Below are positions 1 through 11,131 of a stretch of 64,000 nucleotides of DNA, in pieces. The DNA is from Montifringilla adamsi. Lineage: Eukaryota > Chordata > Aves > Passeriformes > Passeridae. The notes under the pieces were generated by a model, which was given only the letters and a program-made list of their open reading frames with translations, was not told the origin of the DNA and made no database searches. The position numbers and the translations under genes are program-made. How positions within the stretch are numbered: the stretch's first letter is position 1; every line of letters begins with the position of its first letter. The DNA lies in assembly GCA_017590115.1 (NCBI GenBank), contig JAGGNK010013114.1:2894992-2958991 (forward strand). Direction: 5' to 3'.

Positions 1-2239
1 CAGATGCAAATGGAAACTCTTTTTCTACTCATTCTTGTCACTTACAGATAAGGTCCTGAGTGCATTTGACTTGCCTGCCATGACTAATATACCTTAAAGT
101 AAAAGTAGGGTCTGATAGCTCACTTGAAGCCATTTCTTCAGTGTTCTCTCTGGCTCCTTTGAGTATGCCTTTATCCACTGTTTGCTATTTTTCTACTCCT
201 TCACATTGCCATTATTTTTTTTCTGTATTAGCAGTTTCAGCAGCCAGTATGGATACAGACTCTTCCACCCACCCTATTTACAATTCCCATACATCTTTGT
301 ATACTTCCTTCCTGTGCAGATAGAGATATACTGACCTGTAAGTCATGGACATCCATCTGCATTCTTTCTTCAATCACTTAGAGGAAAACTGGGTTATTTC
401 TTTTTATTTCTGTTTCTATCCAGAGACTTTTAAACTACACATCAGGTTTTTGCCATCTCTCTGTGTTTGTCTGTTGTTTGTTCCAATCTTAAAATATAAT
501 CTAGCTATATTAACTCTAACATCTTTTTTGCCATCAAAAATTTATTCTCTTTTGTTTCGAAATACTTCAGGCACAAGGTATGAACCAAAATATATTTTGG
601 GTAAACAGTGTCTTGGTGATGGCTGCTCAAAGTCCAAAGACACCAATTATTTTTTTGTGGAAAAATAACCTGCTGTTTCCCCTCTCCCAAGTGAATGTAT
701 CCAGAAAGGCTTCCCTTTCAACAATCCAGTCTCATTACTTGTGCCTTGAGCAGTCCCCATGCAGTGTGTCTGTAATAATTGTGTGAGTCTTGGTGTGACA
801 GAGACAATAATTTTAAAGTGTTTTTCAGGAGAACCCTTCCCTGCCCCCTGCCCCACCCCCCCCCAGCCTTTTTGCTGGCAGACCTTCTGCAACCTGGTGC
901 AAGGAAAAGACAACAAAATACAGACTCATTAAAATGCCTTGTGGATAATACAGCCTGTCTGATGTATGACACACTGACCCACATAACAGCAGACAATCTA
1001 CCTCCTCCCTGAAAAGGCAAACCCCCCTTAAATGCCTGGACATGGAGAAGGGTATGAGGGAGGGATGAGGTTCAAAATAAAAGAGATAAAAAATCCTGCA
1101 TAAAATGTAGAAAGCTTCCATTTCTTTCCCTTTCCCAAACATTCCTCAGGCAAAATTAATACTTTGGGTTTTTTTCTTTTGGTAATTCTCTACCTGACTG
1201 CTTTGTACCTCATAAACCTGGTCCCTGGCTGCTTTTATAGAGGCACTCAGAAAAATGTGGCCATTCTTGGTGTTGTAGATAATTGTTAAGCATTTTCTCC
1301 TTTGCAGAGATAGTGTTATCAACACAGGTATTCTCAGTATTCTCAGGTGTTCTCCCAGCCTTTGGAAAACAGTTTTACTATAATCTGTAGGCAATTTTCC
1401 CTCTAATGCCGTAGGCATGTGCTGCTCCTTTTGTGGCTGTTTACCAATTCTCTAACAGATTAATAGGAGAATAGTTCACTCAGTGACAATCTGAAACTTT
1501 AAAACACCCTCAAATGCCTCATTATGGACCAAATAAAATAGTTTGTTGTCTCTGAATGATTAGTCCCTCTCATATCTTCCTTGCTCTATTGCTTTCAAAA
1601 CGCTTATCTCAGGGTGCATTTATTTGCTTGTGCTGGCCTGTTTATAGCTCCTGTATCAGTTCAGTGGGAGCTTACTTTATTTTCCTCATTTGCAGTAATC
1701 AGTGAATTTCCATGATCTATAATCATAATAAGTCAGATGAGGCATGTTCTTCAGGAAACTAATTTCAGTTTCTAGGGCTGGGCTGTCATCTCTGCTTCTG
1801 TCATGTCATGTAAGATATAGCAAAAGAAATCACAATGCTGGACAAAGAAGTGTTTGAAAGAGCAGGGCTAAAGGGAGAAGGATTTTTTGAGTCACTTTTC
1901 TGAAGAACAACGCTTCTCAGCTGTACTGCAGTGCATCTTTGTAATGGTTTATTTTCATTAAAAGGCTGAAGCATTGTTGTTCCTTTTTAGGCCTTCTAGG
2001 TTGCCATAAGCAGCTTTAGGAGCAGCACAGCTCCCCTGAGTCATTTCAGTGCATTGCACAAGAGGTACACTGCACTGCTTCCCCAACAGTCAAGGACACA
2101 AGGGACAGGAGAAGGTGAGGTGGGAATGGGTAACAGCTGGGGTGCAGCCTTGAGTTCGCACTCCTTCAGATCCCTTGCCTCTGTCAGAGGACTTGCATGG
2201 GACTACCATCTGTAAAAGAACCATGAAGAGGGATTTCCT
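1..2239. other. Non-coding stretch, no gene seen
   Basis: AT-rich sequence with no recognisable gene or repeat family. A C-rich tract lies at about 838-866, followed by a pyrimidine-rich segment. An AP-1-like TGAGTCA sits near 2037, which is weak evidence on its own. Open frames here are short, rich in Leu, Phe, Ser and Cys, and overlap on both strands, as chance frames do. Confidence 0.6.
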
Positions 2240-2280
2240 GATTGGCTTTTTGGTTTGCTTTGGTTTGGGGTTTTTCCACT
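2240..2280. repeat. G/T-rich low-complexity tract
   Basis: The plus strand is almost only G and T (TTTTTGGTTTGC, TTTGGTTTGGGG and similar words). It is one of several short G/T or A/C tracts scattered through the window. Confidence 0.5.
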
Positions 2281-2877
2281 CAGACACAAGGTCTAAAGAG
2301 AAAATCTAAGGTTTTTCCACTTTGCGGAAGAAGGCTTTGGCTAGCTAAAGCCCAACAGAAGGAAAGGGTAGGATGGGGAGTACCTGCAACAACAACTGTG
2401 CTTAACTTTGGCCAGGGCACCAATATTAAACCATTTGCACTCAAGAAGCTTTGAGGTGCTCTCTGGTAACAAGACAGACATAGGCACTATTCTTGGTGCC
2501 CCTCCTCCAGTATCAAGAACTGGTCTCTGCAGTCTTGTTGCTGAAGGAAAAGCATAAGTGCTGCATCTAACCTTGAGGCAGTTTCCCAGCAGCTTTCAGT
2601 TCAAGTATTGATCAGTTCTGGTCCTATAACTAAGCATACCCTTAGGTAGCATGGATATAGTATTTTAGCTATTACTGAAAGAAGTAGGAATAGATCAAGT
2701 CAGCCAATTTTTTACTGATATAAATAATCCTTAGCTAAGTACAACAGAATGTGGCAGAAAAATGTGTCCGTGTACAGATACAGAACAATCATAAATTGAA
2801 AATATTTATGTATCATATTATATAGTTTATATTAACAAGTGTGACACAAATTTAGAATAATGGAAAAAATTTGACTC

Positions 2878-3140
2878 TTAAAGGCCTCTGGAGGTCATTT
2901 AGTCCAGCTCCCAACTGAAACTGGGCTCAGCTACTACAGGATCTTTGTTCAATATCTCGACCAATTGAGTTATGAGTATCTCCAAATTTCAAGTTTCCCA
3001 GACTTCTCTAGGCACCTGTCCTGATGCTTGAACTCCCTTATGGTGAAAAACTAGAGCTTCACGTGTCCCAATAATGTTCTTTTCACTACATGCCTCCAAT
3101 AAAAGTGTGGCTCCATTTTCTGTATACTCTCCTGTTAAGC
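2878..3140 (-). mobile_element. Old CR1 LINE 3' fragment
   Basis: Read on the minus strand this follows the CR1 3' region. On the plus strand, degraded versions of the usual CR1 words occur in order: the segment around TCATTTAGTCCAGCTCC, then GAGTATCTCC, then GTGAAAAACTAGAG, then GTGTGGCTCCATTTTCTGTA. The terminal octamers are lost and divergence is high, so this is an old copy. The 127-residue minus frame that overlaps it continues into unrelated sequence and is not a gene. Confidence 0.6.
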
Positions 3141-6100
3141 AGAACACAGAAACTTGAAGACAGGCAAGGGAAAAGACTTGAAAAGAGGTGATAGTGAGCC
3201 TAGAAATTACAAGGAGTAAAATTTTCAAACTGGCTAGCTTTATTTTCAGAGTTACTGACTGTTGGCAGACAGAGAGCTTGGAAAGACATGATATTAGATG
3301 ATCTTTCACATGAAGAATCTTGGTTTGCAGATGTGCTAGGGAAGTAAGTATAAATCTATGTTTTGTGTCCATTTTCTGTTTATTTTGACTAAGAATAGAT
3401 TTTGGAAGATTAGAGTCTCCAACTCAGATTTTTTTTATATTTTCTCTAAATGACTAAGAGTGTCTGAATTCCCTAAGCACTGGGTGGTTTGGGATTTTGC
3501 AGAAATGTGCAAAAGAAGAAAAGAAAACTTAAAGGTTGGATGAAAAGTTCAACTGCACACCTGCATGCTTAGAGACCCCGTATCTCAGGGAACCTTCCAG
3601 CCTGATCAGCATCGGAAGGCAGAGGTGGGCCTTTTGATATGCCACTAAACTGTCCCTTTCATTCAGTTTTCATGTTAAAGGAAATTAAATATTCCAGTAG
3701 GGATTTACAAAAAGTGCTTCAAGTTGTATTCCTGCCCTGCACCTTTTCTACCTACCTATCCCTCAAAAATGAGGTTAGGAATTGCTAGCACCAGGCTCTC
3801 AGCAGCGGGAGCAGGGAGTGTACTAGGGCTCTGCGGTTTCTACAGGGTAGAAGCAGAACACCGCAGGGATAGGTAGTTGTAAGTCATGCAGAGATAAACC
3901 CTGTGCTCAAATTATCATTGCCAAGAAAGGTTTCACAGGATGAAACCAGTACTGCTGTGCAAGTGCTTTGACTGGAAAGAGCAACTTTTACTACATTTGT
4001 AAGGAAAAAGTCTTAATTACTTTATGTTCTTTAGATAAGTAAACTCTCTGCTTTCTTCAAATTACCCTTGTTTGTGCTTTGGGTTTTCCCCCCAGAACTC
4101 AGAGCAAGAAGTTAATATAAAACCAAGGTGGTTGAGTTCTGACCTCCATTAAAAAGCTTGCTTACTTGATGGCAGTTCCTTGCTGGTGTTTTGATTTCCC
4201 TGGTCACACCCAAACGATTTCTCTTGTGCAGTTTTTAAGCTGTGCCTCAATTTACTTTAATGCATAATCTCTAAGAAAAAGCATTTCCTTTTCCTTTTAT
4301 TGCTACTTCATTCTGTGTTCGTTTCCTTAAATTTGTAACAAGCAACCTTTAGGGAATTTCCAAGGTCGGTTTAGAGAGGGATCCTTTGTGATGCTGCTAA
4401 CCCCGGCATAGTGTCAGCACTTTCAAATAAGCCTAACTACACTTCAAGGTAAGGGTATTGATGCCATCAATCAGCACTGATATCTTGCCATCACAGAATC
4501 AAGCCCTTCGGCACTTCTCACATGTAATACTGCAGTGTTATCAATTATTATAAATTGAACATTATGTGCAACATAATGTATTTCTATTAGTTAGTTTGTA
4601 ATCTTTAAATACCATGTAAGTGAAGTTAACAAGCTAAAGACACAGTGCTGAGAGAGTGTCATTCAGTCCTTCTTCGGCCTCAATTAATATTAAAAAAAGG
4701 GTTTTTAAAAAAAATCTTTGTCTCACAAACTAGTGAGAGAAATACTTGAGTTGTTTTCCACTGCATTCTTGCTTGCTGAAAGTCTAAAGGTACCAATGGA
4801 TTCCTTCTGGAAATCGAAAGGAAGATGAAAACGTGTGTGAATACCACCAGTGCCACCTAGTGCTGCTCAGCCGGGAGAGGAGTAGTGGTTGCATGAAAAC
4901 TGCTCCCTTTCACAGCAACGCAACCTCACCTCATTTTTCCATCCCAAACAGGGCAGGATAGTGTTGCTCCCGTGTCATCCTGTTTGCCAAAATCTTAAGA
5001 AATGAAGGTAAAGGCACCTGAAAATCCGTAAGGTATCATTTTACACACTTCTGGGCTTATTTTGCCAGTAGATTAGCAGGTTGGTAAAGGCTTAAGCATC
5101 TGTCTGTATTTTCATGGGAACACTTAGGGTAGGGATTGCAAGTGACTGCATATGTGAGCAGCATCTGAGCAAGACTGGAAGAGTGACCAGCTGGGCTCTA
5201 GCAGGAAAACTGACTGAATATAAAATAGCAACAAAAAACCTCTCCTCTCTGCTGTGTTTCATATGCTCTCACCCCAAAGCATTGTTTTTATCTACTACAT
5301 CGTTGTGCATGCTCTCTGAATAAATTTGACTATCTTATACTGACTTTTCAGCCTTGGGCTTGGTCCTTCCCTTATATTCAAGAAAATAAACAAACAGAAT
5401 ATTTACGGTCAAGTTTAGAGAGAAGGTCATGCATGCACAGTAAATTAGAAAGAACAGAAGCTGAGAGCTTTACATATGAACAAGTGTCAAGGAATAACCA
5501 TCCCTAGCTATAAAATTTGTTCAATTCAGTAAAATACATGAGCACTGGGTTTATGAGCTGTCAGGGTATTGCTTTACTTTACTATTTCCTCTGTAGAAAC
5601 TCCTTTTGCACTGCCACGTTTAGGTTTTAGTTGCTGCTGGGATCTGGGTACTGCAGCAGGGGAGGAATGGGGCTACTTAAAGGACCTTACTTTGCTGTGA
5701 CTTCTCTTGCCCTTGTGATCATGCCATGCTTCGATGTTCATCTCTAAGTTCTCCCCACATGGCTCCAAGGATGTGTGTTTGTGTTTCTATTTGAAGACTG
5801 TCCATGCCCCGCGCACATGCTGGACAGTAGTGTAGCAGAGAAAGTGGCAAAGCCTGGAACTAAGGAAGCTTAATGTTCTTTTCTGACACTGTGTAATTAA
5901 TCCAGCCCATGGTGGCATATTTATGCTGCAAACAGCGTGTGCATACTGCTGAACACAAGGAGGAATTACTGTTAGTGCCCTCAGATCAAATGGGCCACAG
6001 CACTGTCCTGCAGTAAAGCAGGGCTTGGTATCCTGCATGCAAGGCTGACTCAGTGAGGCTCTCTAGCTTTGGACACTTGAAGTAGCATTTCTGAACAGCA

Positions 6101-6404
6101 CCACACTGATCTCATAGGCAGGCCAATGCAGCTGATGCTAAGGCTATTACCTCTAATAAGGTTCTTCAGAAAAGTATGGAGCTGTCTTTTAGAAAGAAAG
6201 CTATTTGTTCATGGCAACACAATGCTCAACACAGGCTAATTTGCCTGATGCTCAGTGCTTAACTGAAGTTCATATGAGACATCTTCAGAATTCAGCTCTA
6301 CTTGATTTAGCACACACTTTTAACTGTTCAGTCTGAGAGTTCCTTTACTACCATCTTACTGCCTTTTACTTCTGTTCAAGAGTCTTCAAATAAACACTTG
6401 GAAA
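3141..6404. other. Non-coding stretch, no gene seen
   Basis: Mostly unique-looking AT-rich DNA. It contains a 12-bp inverted repeat (CTACCTATCCCT at 3752-3763 and its complement at 3865-3876) and a CTCF-like site listed separately. No open frame has coding character. Confidence 0.55.
4850..4863 (-). promoter_or_regulatory. CTCF-like binding motif
   Basis: The minus strand reads GCACTAGGTGGCAC, matching 13 of 14 positions of the common vertebrate CTCF core (CCASYAGRKGGCRS) by eye. The first C is replaced by G. Occupancy cannot be judged from sequence, and a match of this quality occurs by chance in large genomes. Confidence 0.35.
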
Positions 6405-6453
6405 TATTAGGTTTGATCGGACTTCTTGGACTAGATGATCTTTAAAGGTCCTT
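6405..6453 (+). mobile_element. CR1 LINE 3' fragment, left part, split by an LTR
   Basis: The words TTGGACTAGATGATC and TTTAAAGGTCC are the conserved CR1 3' end in plus orientation. The element stops in mid-consensus at GTCCTT, where the solo LTR starts, and resumes at 7052 with GTCCTTTCCAAC. The two halves therefore belong to one CR1 present before the LTR arrived. The 5' boundary is approximate. Confidence 0.75.
6448..6453. repeat. Target-site duplication, left (GTCCTT)
   Basis: GTCCTT directly precedes the LTR terminus TGTGG and is repeated directly after the other terminus (GACA) at 7052-7057. Six base pairs is the size usual for betaretrovirus-like (ERVK-type) and alpharetroviral integration. 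Confidence 0.75.
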
Positions 6454-7051
6454 TGTGGTGAATAGCCCATGTGTGGAAATGCGAATCTCAACTCCATGTT
6501 TCAGAAGGCTGGTTTATTGTATTATGATATATATTATATTAAAATGCTACATTAAAACTATACTAAAAGAATAGCGAGAAAACAATTCATCAGAAGGCTA
6601 GAAAGAACAAGAATGAAATGCAATAACAAGTGCATTAAGGAGGAAGTTTTTCACAGAAAGAGTGGTCAAATACTGGAATCATCTGCCCAGGGAAGTGGTG
6701 GAGTCTCCATCCCTGGATGTGTTTAAAAAAAGACTGGATGTAGCACTTGGTGCCATGACCCAGCTGAGGTGTTAGAACATGGGTTGGACTCGATGATCTT
6801 AAAGGTCCCTTCCAACCTAGAAATTCTGTGATTCTGTGATTCTGTGAACAAAAACTCCTGACTCTCAGAGTCCAATGCAGCTGCATCTGTGATTGGCCAT
6901 TAATTAGAAACAACCAACATGCACCAATCACAGATGCACCTGTTGCCTTCCACAGCAGCAGATAGTTATTGTTTACATTTCTCTCCTGAGGCTCCTCAGG
7001 AGGAAAAAAAAAATCCTAGCAAAGGATTTTTCATAAAATATCATGGTGACA
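6454..7051 (-). mobile_element. Solo LTR of an ERVK-like element, interrupted by a CR1
   Basis: It begins TG and ends CA and is flanked by 6-bp duplications. Orientation is minus: read that way it has ATTGG/CCAAT boxes (plus 6887-6935), a TATA-like stretch (plus about 6552-6562) and AATAAA (plus 6513-6518) in promoter-to-polyadenylation order. A CR1 at 6631-6846 divides it; without that insert the LTR is about 382 bp, close to the second copy at 36426-36819. There is no internal retroviral sequence, so it is a recombined solo LTR. The open frames across it have no coding meaning. Confidence 0.8.
6631..6846 (+). mobile_element. Younger CR1 LINE 3' fragment inserted in the LTR
   Basis: A well-preserved CR1 3' region in plus orientation: GAAGTTTTTCACAGAAAGAG, CTGCCCAGGGAAGTGGTGGA, GTTGGACTCGATGATCTTAA, then three ATTCTGTG octamers at the 3' end. 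It is 5'-truncated, as most CR1 copies are. AACAA occurs on both sides (6625-6629 and 6847-6851), a possible short target duplication. The uninterrupted LTR copy at 36.4 kb shows the empty site. Confidence 0.85.
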
Positions 7052-7080
7052 GTCCTTTCCAACACAAATCATTCTATGAG
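7052..7080 (+). mobile_element. CR1 LINE 3' end, right part, split by an LTR
   Basis: It starts with the right target duplication GTCCTT (7052-7057), continues with TCCAACAC and ends with ATTCTATGAG, the degenerate CR1 terminal octamer. It is the continuation of 6405-6453. Confidence 0.7.
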
Positions 7081-7093
7081 TCTTAGTTCAGTG

Positions 7094-7131
7094 ATCACAG
7101 AATCACAGAATAGATAGGGTTGGAAGGAACA
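7094..7131 (-). mobile_element. Short CR1 3' terminus, opposite orientation
   Basis: ATCACAGAATCACAGAATAG followed by GGTTGGAAGGAAC is the reverse complement of a CR1 3' end. It lies tail to tail with the preceding CR1, about 14 bp away, and is cut to under 40 bp. Confidence 0.6.
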
Positions 7132-9618
7132 ACATACAAGTTTGAAGCTGAAATGTAAAAGATTTCACCATTAATCCCTTCAGCCTCTGTTTCATGCATC
7201 TCTGAAGTCCCAGTCTGCAAAAAAGGAACACATATACCTTTAGAAATCTCTGAAATGGAGAAAAGCCTCATCTGGAAATCTTCATTGATATCCTCCAAGT
7301 TCTGATCTAGAGCTCCAAACAGCTCATGATTAGCTATGTTTTGTCTTCAGTATCTTGTCAGTTTTGTATGCGTCAACCTGAAAAACTTGAACAGCCTTTC
7401 AAGTATCACAAGTCTTGGAGAAGTAGCTGGAGGGAATATTTGAGACTGTGTAATCTAACCTGAAGCTCTGGTTGCCAAAAGAAAGTTCTCAGACTGACTG
7501 TGGCATCCAAATTATAGGTCTAGCACCTCAAAGACCAGCCTGAAGAGCTAGGAAGTTTCTGAAGTACCTTTGAACATACAACTTCTATCCATCTCTGCCT
7601 CAGGTGCTGTATCCCAGGAGTGCTGTAAGGATAAATATTAGGTATCGGTGCTCAGGTCCTATGGTAAAGAAGGATACATATTTTTGTGCCTTAATGTACT
7701 CATTTTATCAGGGCTTTGGTAAGTCCCTTGTAGCCAAGAACAGCCCTTTGTGGTGCGTGCTGATCAATGAAGCTCTCAGGGTTTGCAAAATGAACACAGT
7801 AAGAGTCTTTTTATCACATGTGTCTCAGCACCCCTGAATGCAGGAGACAAACTGCTGCATAATCCATCATTTTACCAGTTGTTTTGCCCAAGAGCAGCCT
7901 GTTTTTATTTGAAAGGAAAGGTCCTTACCTTGGATCTCCAGTGGTGCCTATGTGGAGCTAAGAGTTTGTGGGAATTATTTGCCAAACTATATTCAACCCT
8001 CTATGGAAATCCTCAGGTGGTTTCTTGGGCAGCACCACTTTCTCTGTCCAAACCACTGTTGGTTTGTGTAGTGTTCTACCCAAGGAGACATCCCTATATG
8101 ATGTTGCTGATTGACAGCCTATGCCATATGCCTCTTCCCATCAGCTTCTGCATGATCCTGTAATTGTCATCCCATCCTGTTTTCCAGTACTGCAACCTTT
8201 TGGGTATGAAACTGCTTACATCTCTTTTCCTTTTGACTTTATCTAGTTCACGCACTGCTGGCCTTCTTCTTAGCCACGTGTCTCTGATTGTTAATGCCAG
8301 GTATGTGGATGAATGGGTTGCTCAGCAGTACAATTTTTGATCCAGATTCAGTGTTGAATTTCTGTCACATTGCTGCCAAATTAGCAAGAGCTTATGTGGG
8401 CTTTAAGCTTCATGCCATCTATTTGCTGGCTGTGGAAGGACAGACCATGCCTAATTTGAATGAAGTTCAGCAGGTGAGGACAACAGGTGACACTTGATCT
8501 GTCATAGAGCTTGTTGGTACAAAATTAACCTACCAGAGCAATTTCTTAAAGAAATGTGAGTAGGCAACTTCATTTCTTGACAGACCAAAGTTATAGCTAA
8601 AAAGCATTTCTGACGTGGTACAAGATGCCCTAAAGCTGTGTATACTACCTACATTATGGTCTTATATAAGACCTTTCACAAAAGCCTTGCTCCACTGTCA
8701 TAGAAACTTGTTAAAACTAGGTTAAAATTACAGACTTTTTCAAGTATTTAAAATAAAAAACAAACAAACAAAAAACCCCACCAAACTCTACCAACCAGTA
8801 AATCTATATTCTTCTCTGATATTGCTCTCTGTGATGGAAAATTTTGTGACAGTGTCTTTGTATCTTTTGCTTCATTCATTATATGAGGGTTTTTAACTTT
8901 CTGCTGCTTGATATTTAGAAAGAACCAAATGATACTTTGAAGCAGCAGCCAAAAATCAGATTTTTTTGTTCTTTTAAATCAATATTTTTAAAAAGTACTC
9001 GAATAAATATTTTTATGGCACTATTAGTCTTGTATGGCATTGAAGTTCTAATTTATATGATAATAACAACAATGGAAAACATTCTTTAGCAAGATGAAAT
9101 ACTAATGATAATGTATCTTTCCATCATACTTTGGCATTTCTAGCATGAGCTGGAACCACAGAGGTCTGAAAATGAAAGATGCTAAAGACCATCACCTCAG
9201 AACACACCCAGTTTTGAACTGAGGAAAGGATCATCATAATCAATTTTATTGCCCAGATTAATAAAGATGTGTGGCAGAAAACTAGCCTATAGGTGGGTGC
9301 CAGTGACAAGAAACACTGCATTTCTGAGCAAGCACTTCCTGAGACCTGTTGAATGTTGCAATGTTCTTTTCTCAAGGGCATCTCTATGGTTCTGCTTCTG
9401 CTCACCTGGACCATCCCTAGGTTCACAGCAGATGTTATTGCTTTTCCAAAAACAGTCGAACCCAGAATTTTGTGGGCTCATTCCTTCTTTCATTCTGCAC
9501 ACAACTCTGGGTTACTGACTCCTGAGTTCAAACAGATAAAAGCAGCAAAGATGCCTTTGGCTGAAATCCTGACCCACTGGAAGATAAAACTCCCAAACTA
9601 TTCCCTAGATGGGTCTTT
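7132..9618. other. Non-coding stretch with one weak exon candidate
   Basis: No recognised gene or repeat apart from an A/C-rich tract at about 8752-8795. An open segment at 8301-8473 with splice-like borders is described in the findings, but it is too weak to call a gene. Confidence 0.5.
8752..8795. repeat. A/C-rich low-complexity tract
   Basis: The plus strand is nearly all A and C, including (AAAC)n-like AACAAACAAAC and ACCCCACC. It is the complement-strand counterpart of the G/T tracts elsewhere in the window. Confidence 0.55.
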
Positions 9619-9624
9619 AGCCAA
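9619..9624. repeat. Target-site duplication, left (AGCCAA)
   Basis: AGCCAA stands immediately before the LTR terminus TGTTGTAG and is repeated exactly at 10267-10272 after the terminus GAGACA. Confidence 0.8.
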
Positions 9625-10266
9625 TGTTGTAGTATGCTTTTATACTTTGTAATACTTTGTAATAGTTTTGGTTTTGTATCCTCTTATTTTCCCAAATGGT
9701 GTACCCCTACCTGTGTAATCATTCTCCTGTGTTAAGATCATCCCCCAAATCCCCGCCCTGGCTCTCTGTCAGTCACTCAGCATCCCATCCCTTCTATCTA
9801 GAACTTTCGGTCAAAGCCGTCGAGTGATTTGCCCGAAGCCATTGGTCAGCCCCCTAAGTACTATTTTATACACTATCCCAAATGTCCATCCCTAAGGCTG
9901 CATACCTGGAGGGTCTTTATTGGTCAGCAAATGTATCTACCCTCGGTTTCCTCCCCCCCTTTAAATGTAACCTTGAGATTCCTTTTGTCTCACTCTGAGC
10001 ACGGCACCCACTGAGGTGTGGGGCCCCCTGAGGAGCTCCGAATAAACCTTGGACTGGCCCCCTGCCCAGAGTCGGCCTTTTACCCTCCACTGATGTCTCC
10101 GGTGTCTCTTCTGCTGCAAAGGTGACTAGCCTAGCTGCCCTCAGTACCCTCGGGGCACCAGAGAGTGTCCCCCCGCTGCCGTCGCCGTTTCGGGGCTGCC
10201 CCCCCATTGTCTGCCGACCTGGGGCTGGCCGGGGCTCACTGGGAGGCACCCAGAGAGACGGAGACA
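9625..10266 (+). mobile_element. Complete solo LTR, ERVK-like, 642 bp
   Basis: The ends are TG...CA with exact 6-bp duplications (AGCCAA). In plus orientation it carries ATTGG boxes at 9841 and 9919, a TATA-like TTTAAAT at 9960-9966, AATAAA at 10041-10046, and then a GC-rich U5 of about 200 bp with several CpGs. No primer-binding site or internal region follows, so it is a solo LTR. The 116-residue minus frame over U5 (9917-10267) is an artefact of GC-rich sequence. A 6-bp duplication suggests class II; the family name is not assigned. Confidence 0.85.
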
Positions 10267-10272
10267 AGCCAA
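10267..10272. repeat. Target-site duplication, right (AGCCAA)
   Basis: Exact repeat of 9619-9624, immediately after the LTR terminus ACA. Confidence 0.8.
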
Positions 10273-10365
10273 GGCCTACATAAAGTACTTTTAAAATTCA
10301 TTTTTTCAAAGGAGCCTAAATTTGTCTTTCAAAGAAATTCTGGTGAGGGCCCTGTTCTCACATGA

Positions 10366-10432
10366 GTCTAGAATCGCAGGTGTAGAAGACTTGAAAGGCC
10401 CCTGACAAATAATCTTTTCTACATTTCCACAG
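10366..10432 (-). mobile_element. Possible very old CR1 3' remnant
   Basis: TCTAGAATCGCAGG, GACTTGAAAGGCCCCTG and AATAATC resemble the start of a reversed CR1 (AGAATC... GGAAGGGACC... ATCATC), with many changes. The likeness is weak and could be chance. Confidence 0.25.
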
Positions 10433-11096
10433 AGAGTCAGGACCCTGTTATTCCATGACCTTCTCTCACAAGATGGCTGATTGATTTATCAAAAGCATAC
10501 AGTAAAGACCCTTTTTCATCCTCTTCTTATAACCAGTTCCTCCTTGTCACTCACCTTTCTGGTGTTCCCCTTAGGTTTCCCTTAGCTCTTCTCTGCTGGA
10601 AGCTAAACCACTTTGTTCCAATCTTTTAATATAGAGAGCCATTTGTGCACTGAAATGCACATCAGCATTACAAATAGCCTTCTGCATTTTATACATCTCA
10701 AATGTGTCAATATGAAAGGTATAAATTGATTGATTGATTGATTGCAACAGCATCACATATTTGCTTTGTGGTCTGTAACACTGAAGCTCCTTATTAGCAG
10801 CACGGTCAGTTATTTCCAGCTTTTATTCAAACATTTGGTTCCTCTTTCTTAAATGCAGTGCTCCCTTCTTGTCTCTAAGGCATCTTGCAGATTTCAGATA
10901 TTTATCCACTGTACAAAGACCACTTAGCATTCCAGTCCTGTCATCCCTCCAGTCTGATGCCTTCCACAAATGCTGTTCTTCATTCTATGAGAATAATGCA
11001 TAGGGCCAAATTTAGGATATTATTTGCAAGAATCACCCTGAAAAGGTCATCCCTGATCTGCCCCACTTTTACAGTGTTAAGAGAACAGTTCTTCTG

Positions 11097-11131
11097 AGGG
11101 TTGGGTTTTGTTGTGGTTGGTTTTTTTTCTC
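11097..11131. repeat. G/T-rich low-complexity tract
   Basis: Only G and T on the plus strand for about 35 bp, with GGGTTGGGTTTTGTTGTGG at its core. Confidence 0.5.

Noticed and set aside
2989..3372. 127-residue minus frame
   Set aside because: Its start-distal part lies in an old CR1 and the remainder in unrelated DNA. No family is recognised and there is no splice support.
3752..3876. 12-bp inverted repeat with inner GC-rich arms, possible MITE
   Set aside because: Arms are short and spaced by about 100 bp, no target duplication is present, and the inner pairing is patchy. Chance occurrence is plausible.
9917..10267. 116-residue minus frame rich in Pro, Arg and Gly
   Set aside because: It is the antisense of the GC-rich U5 of the solo LTR. 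GC-rich DNA has few stops, so long frames arise by composition.
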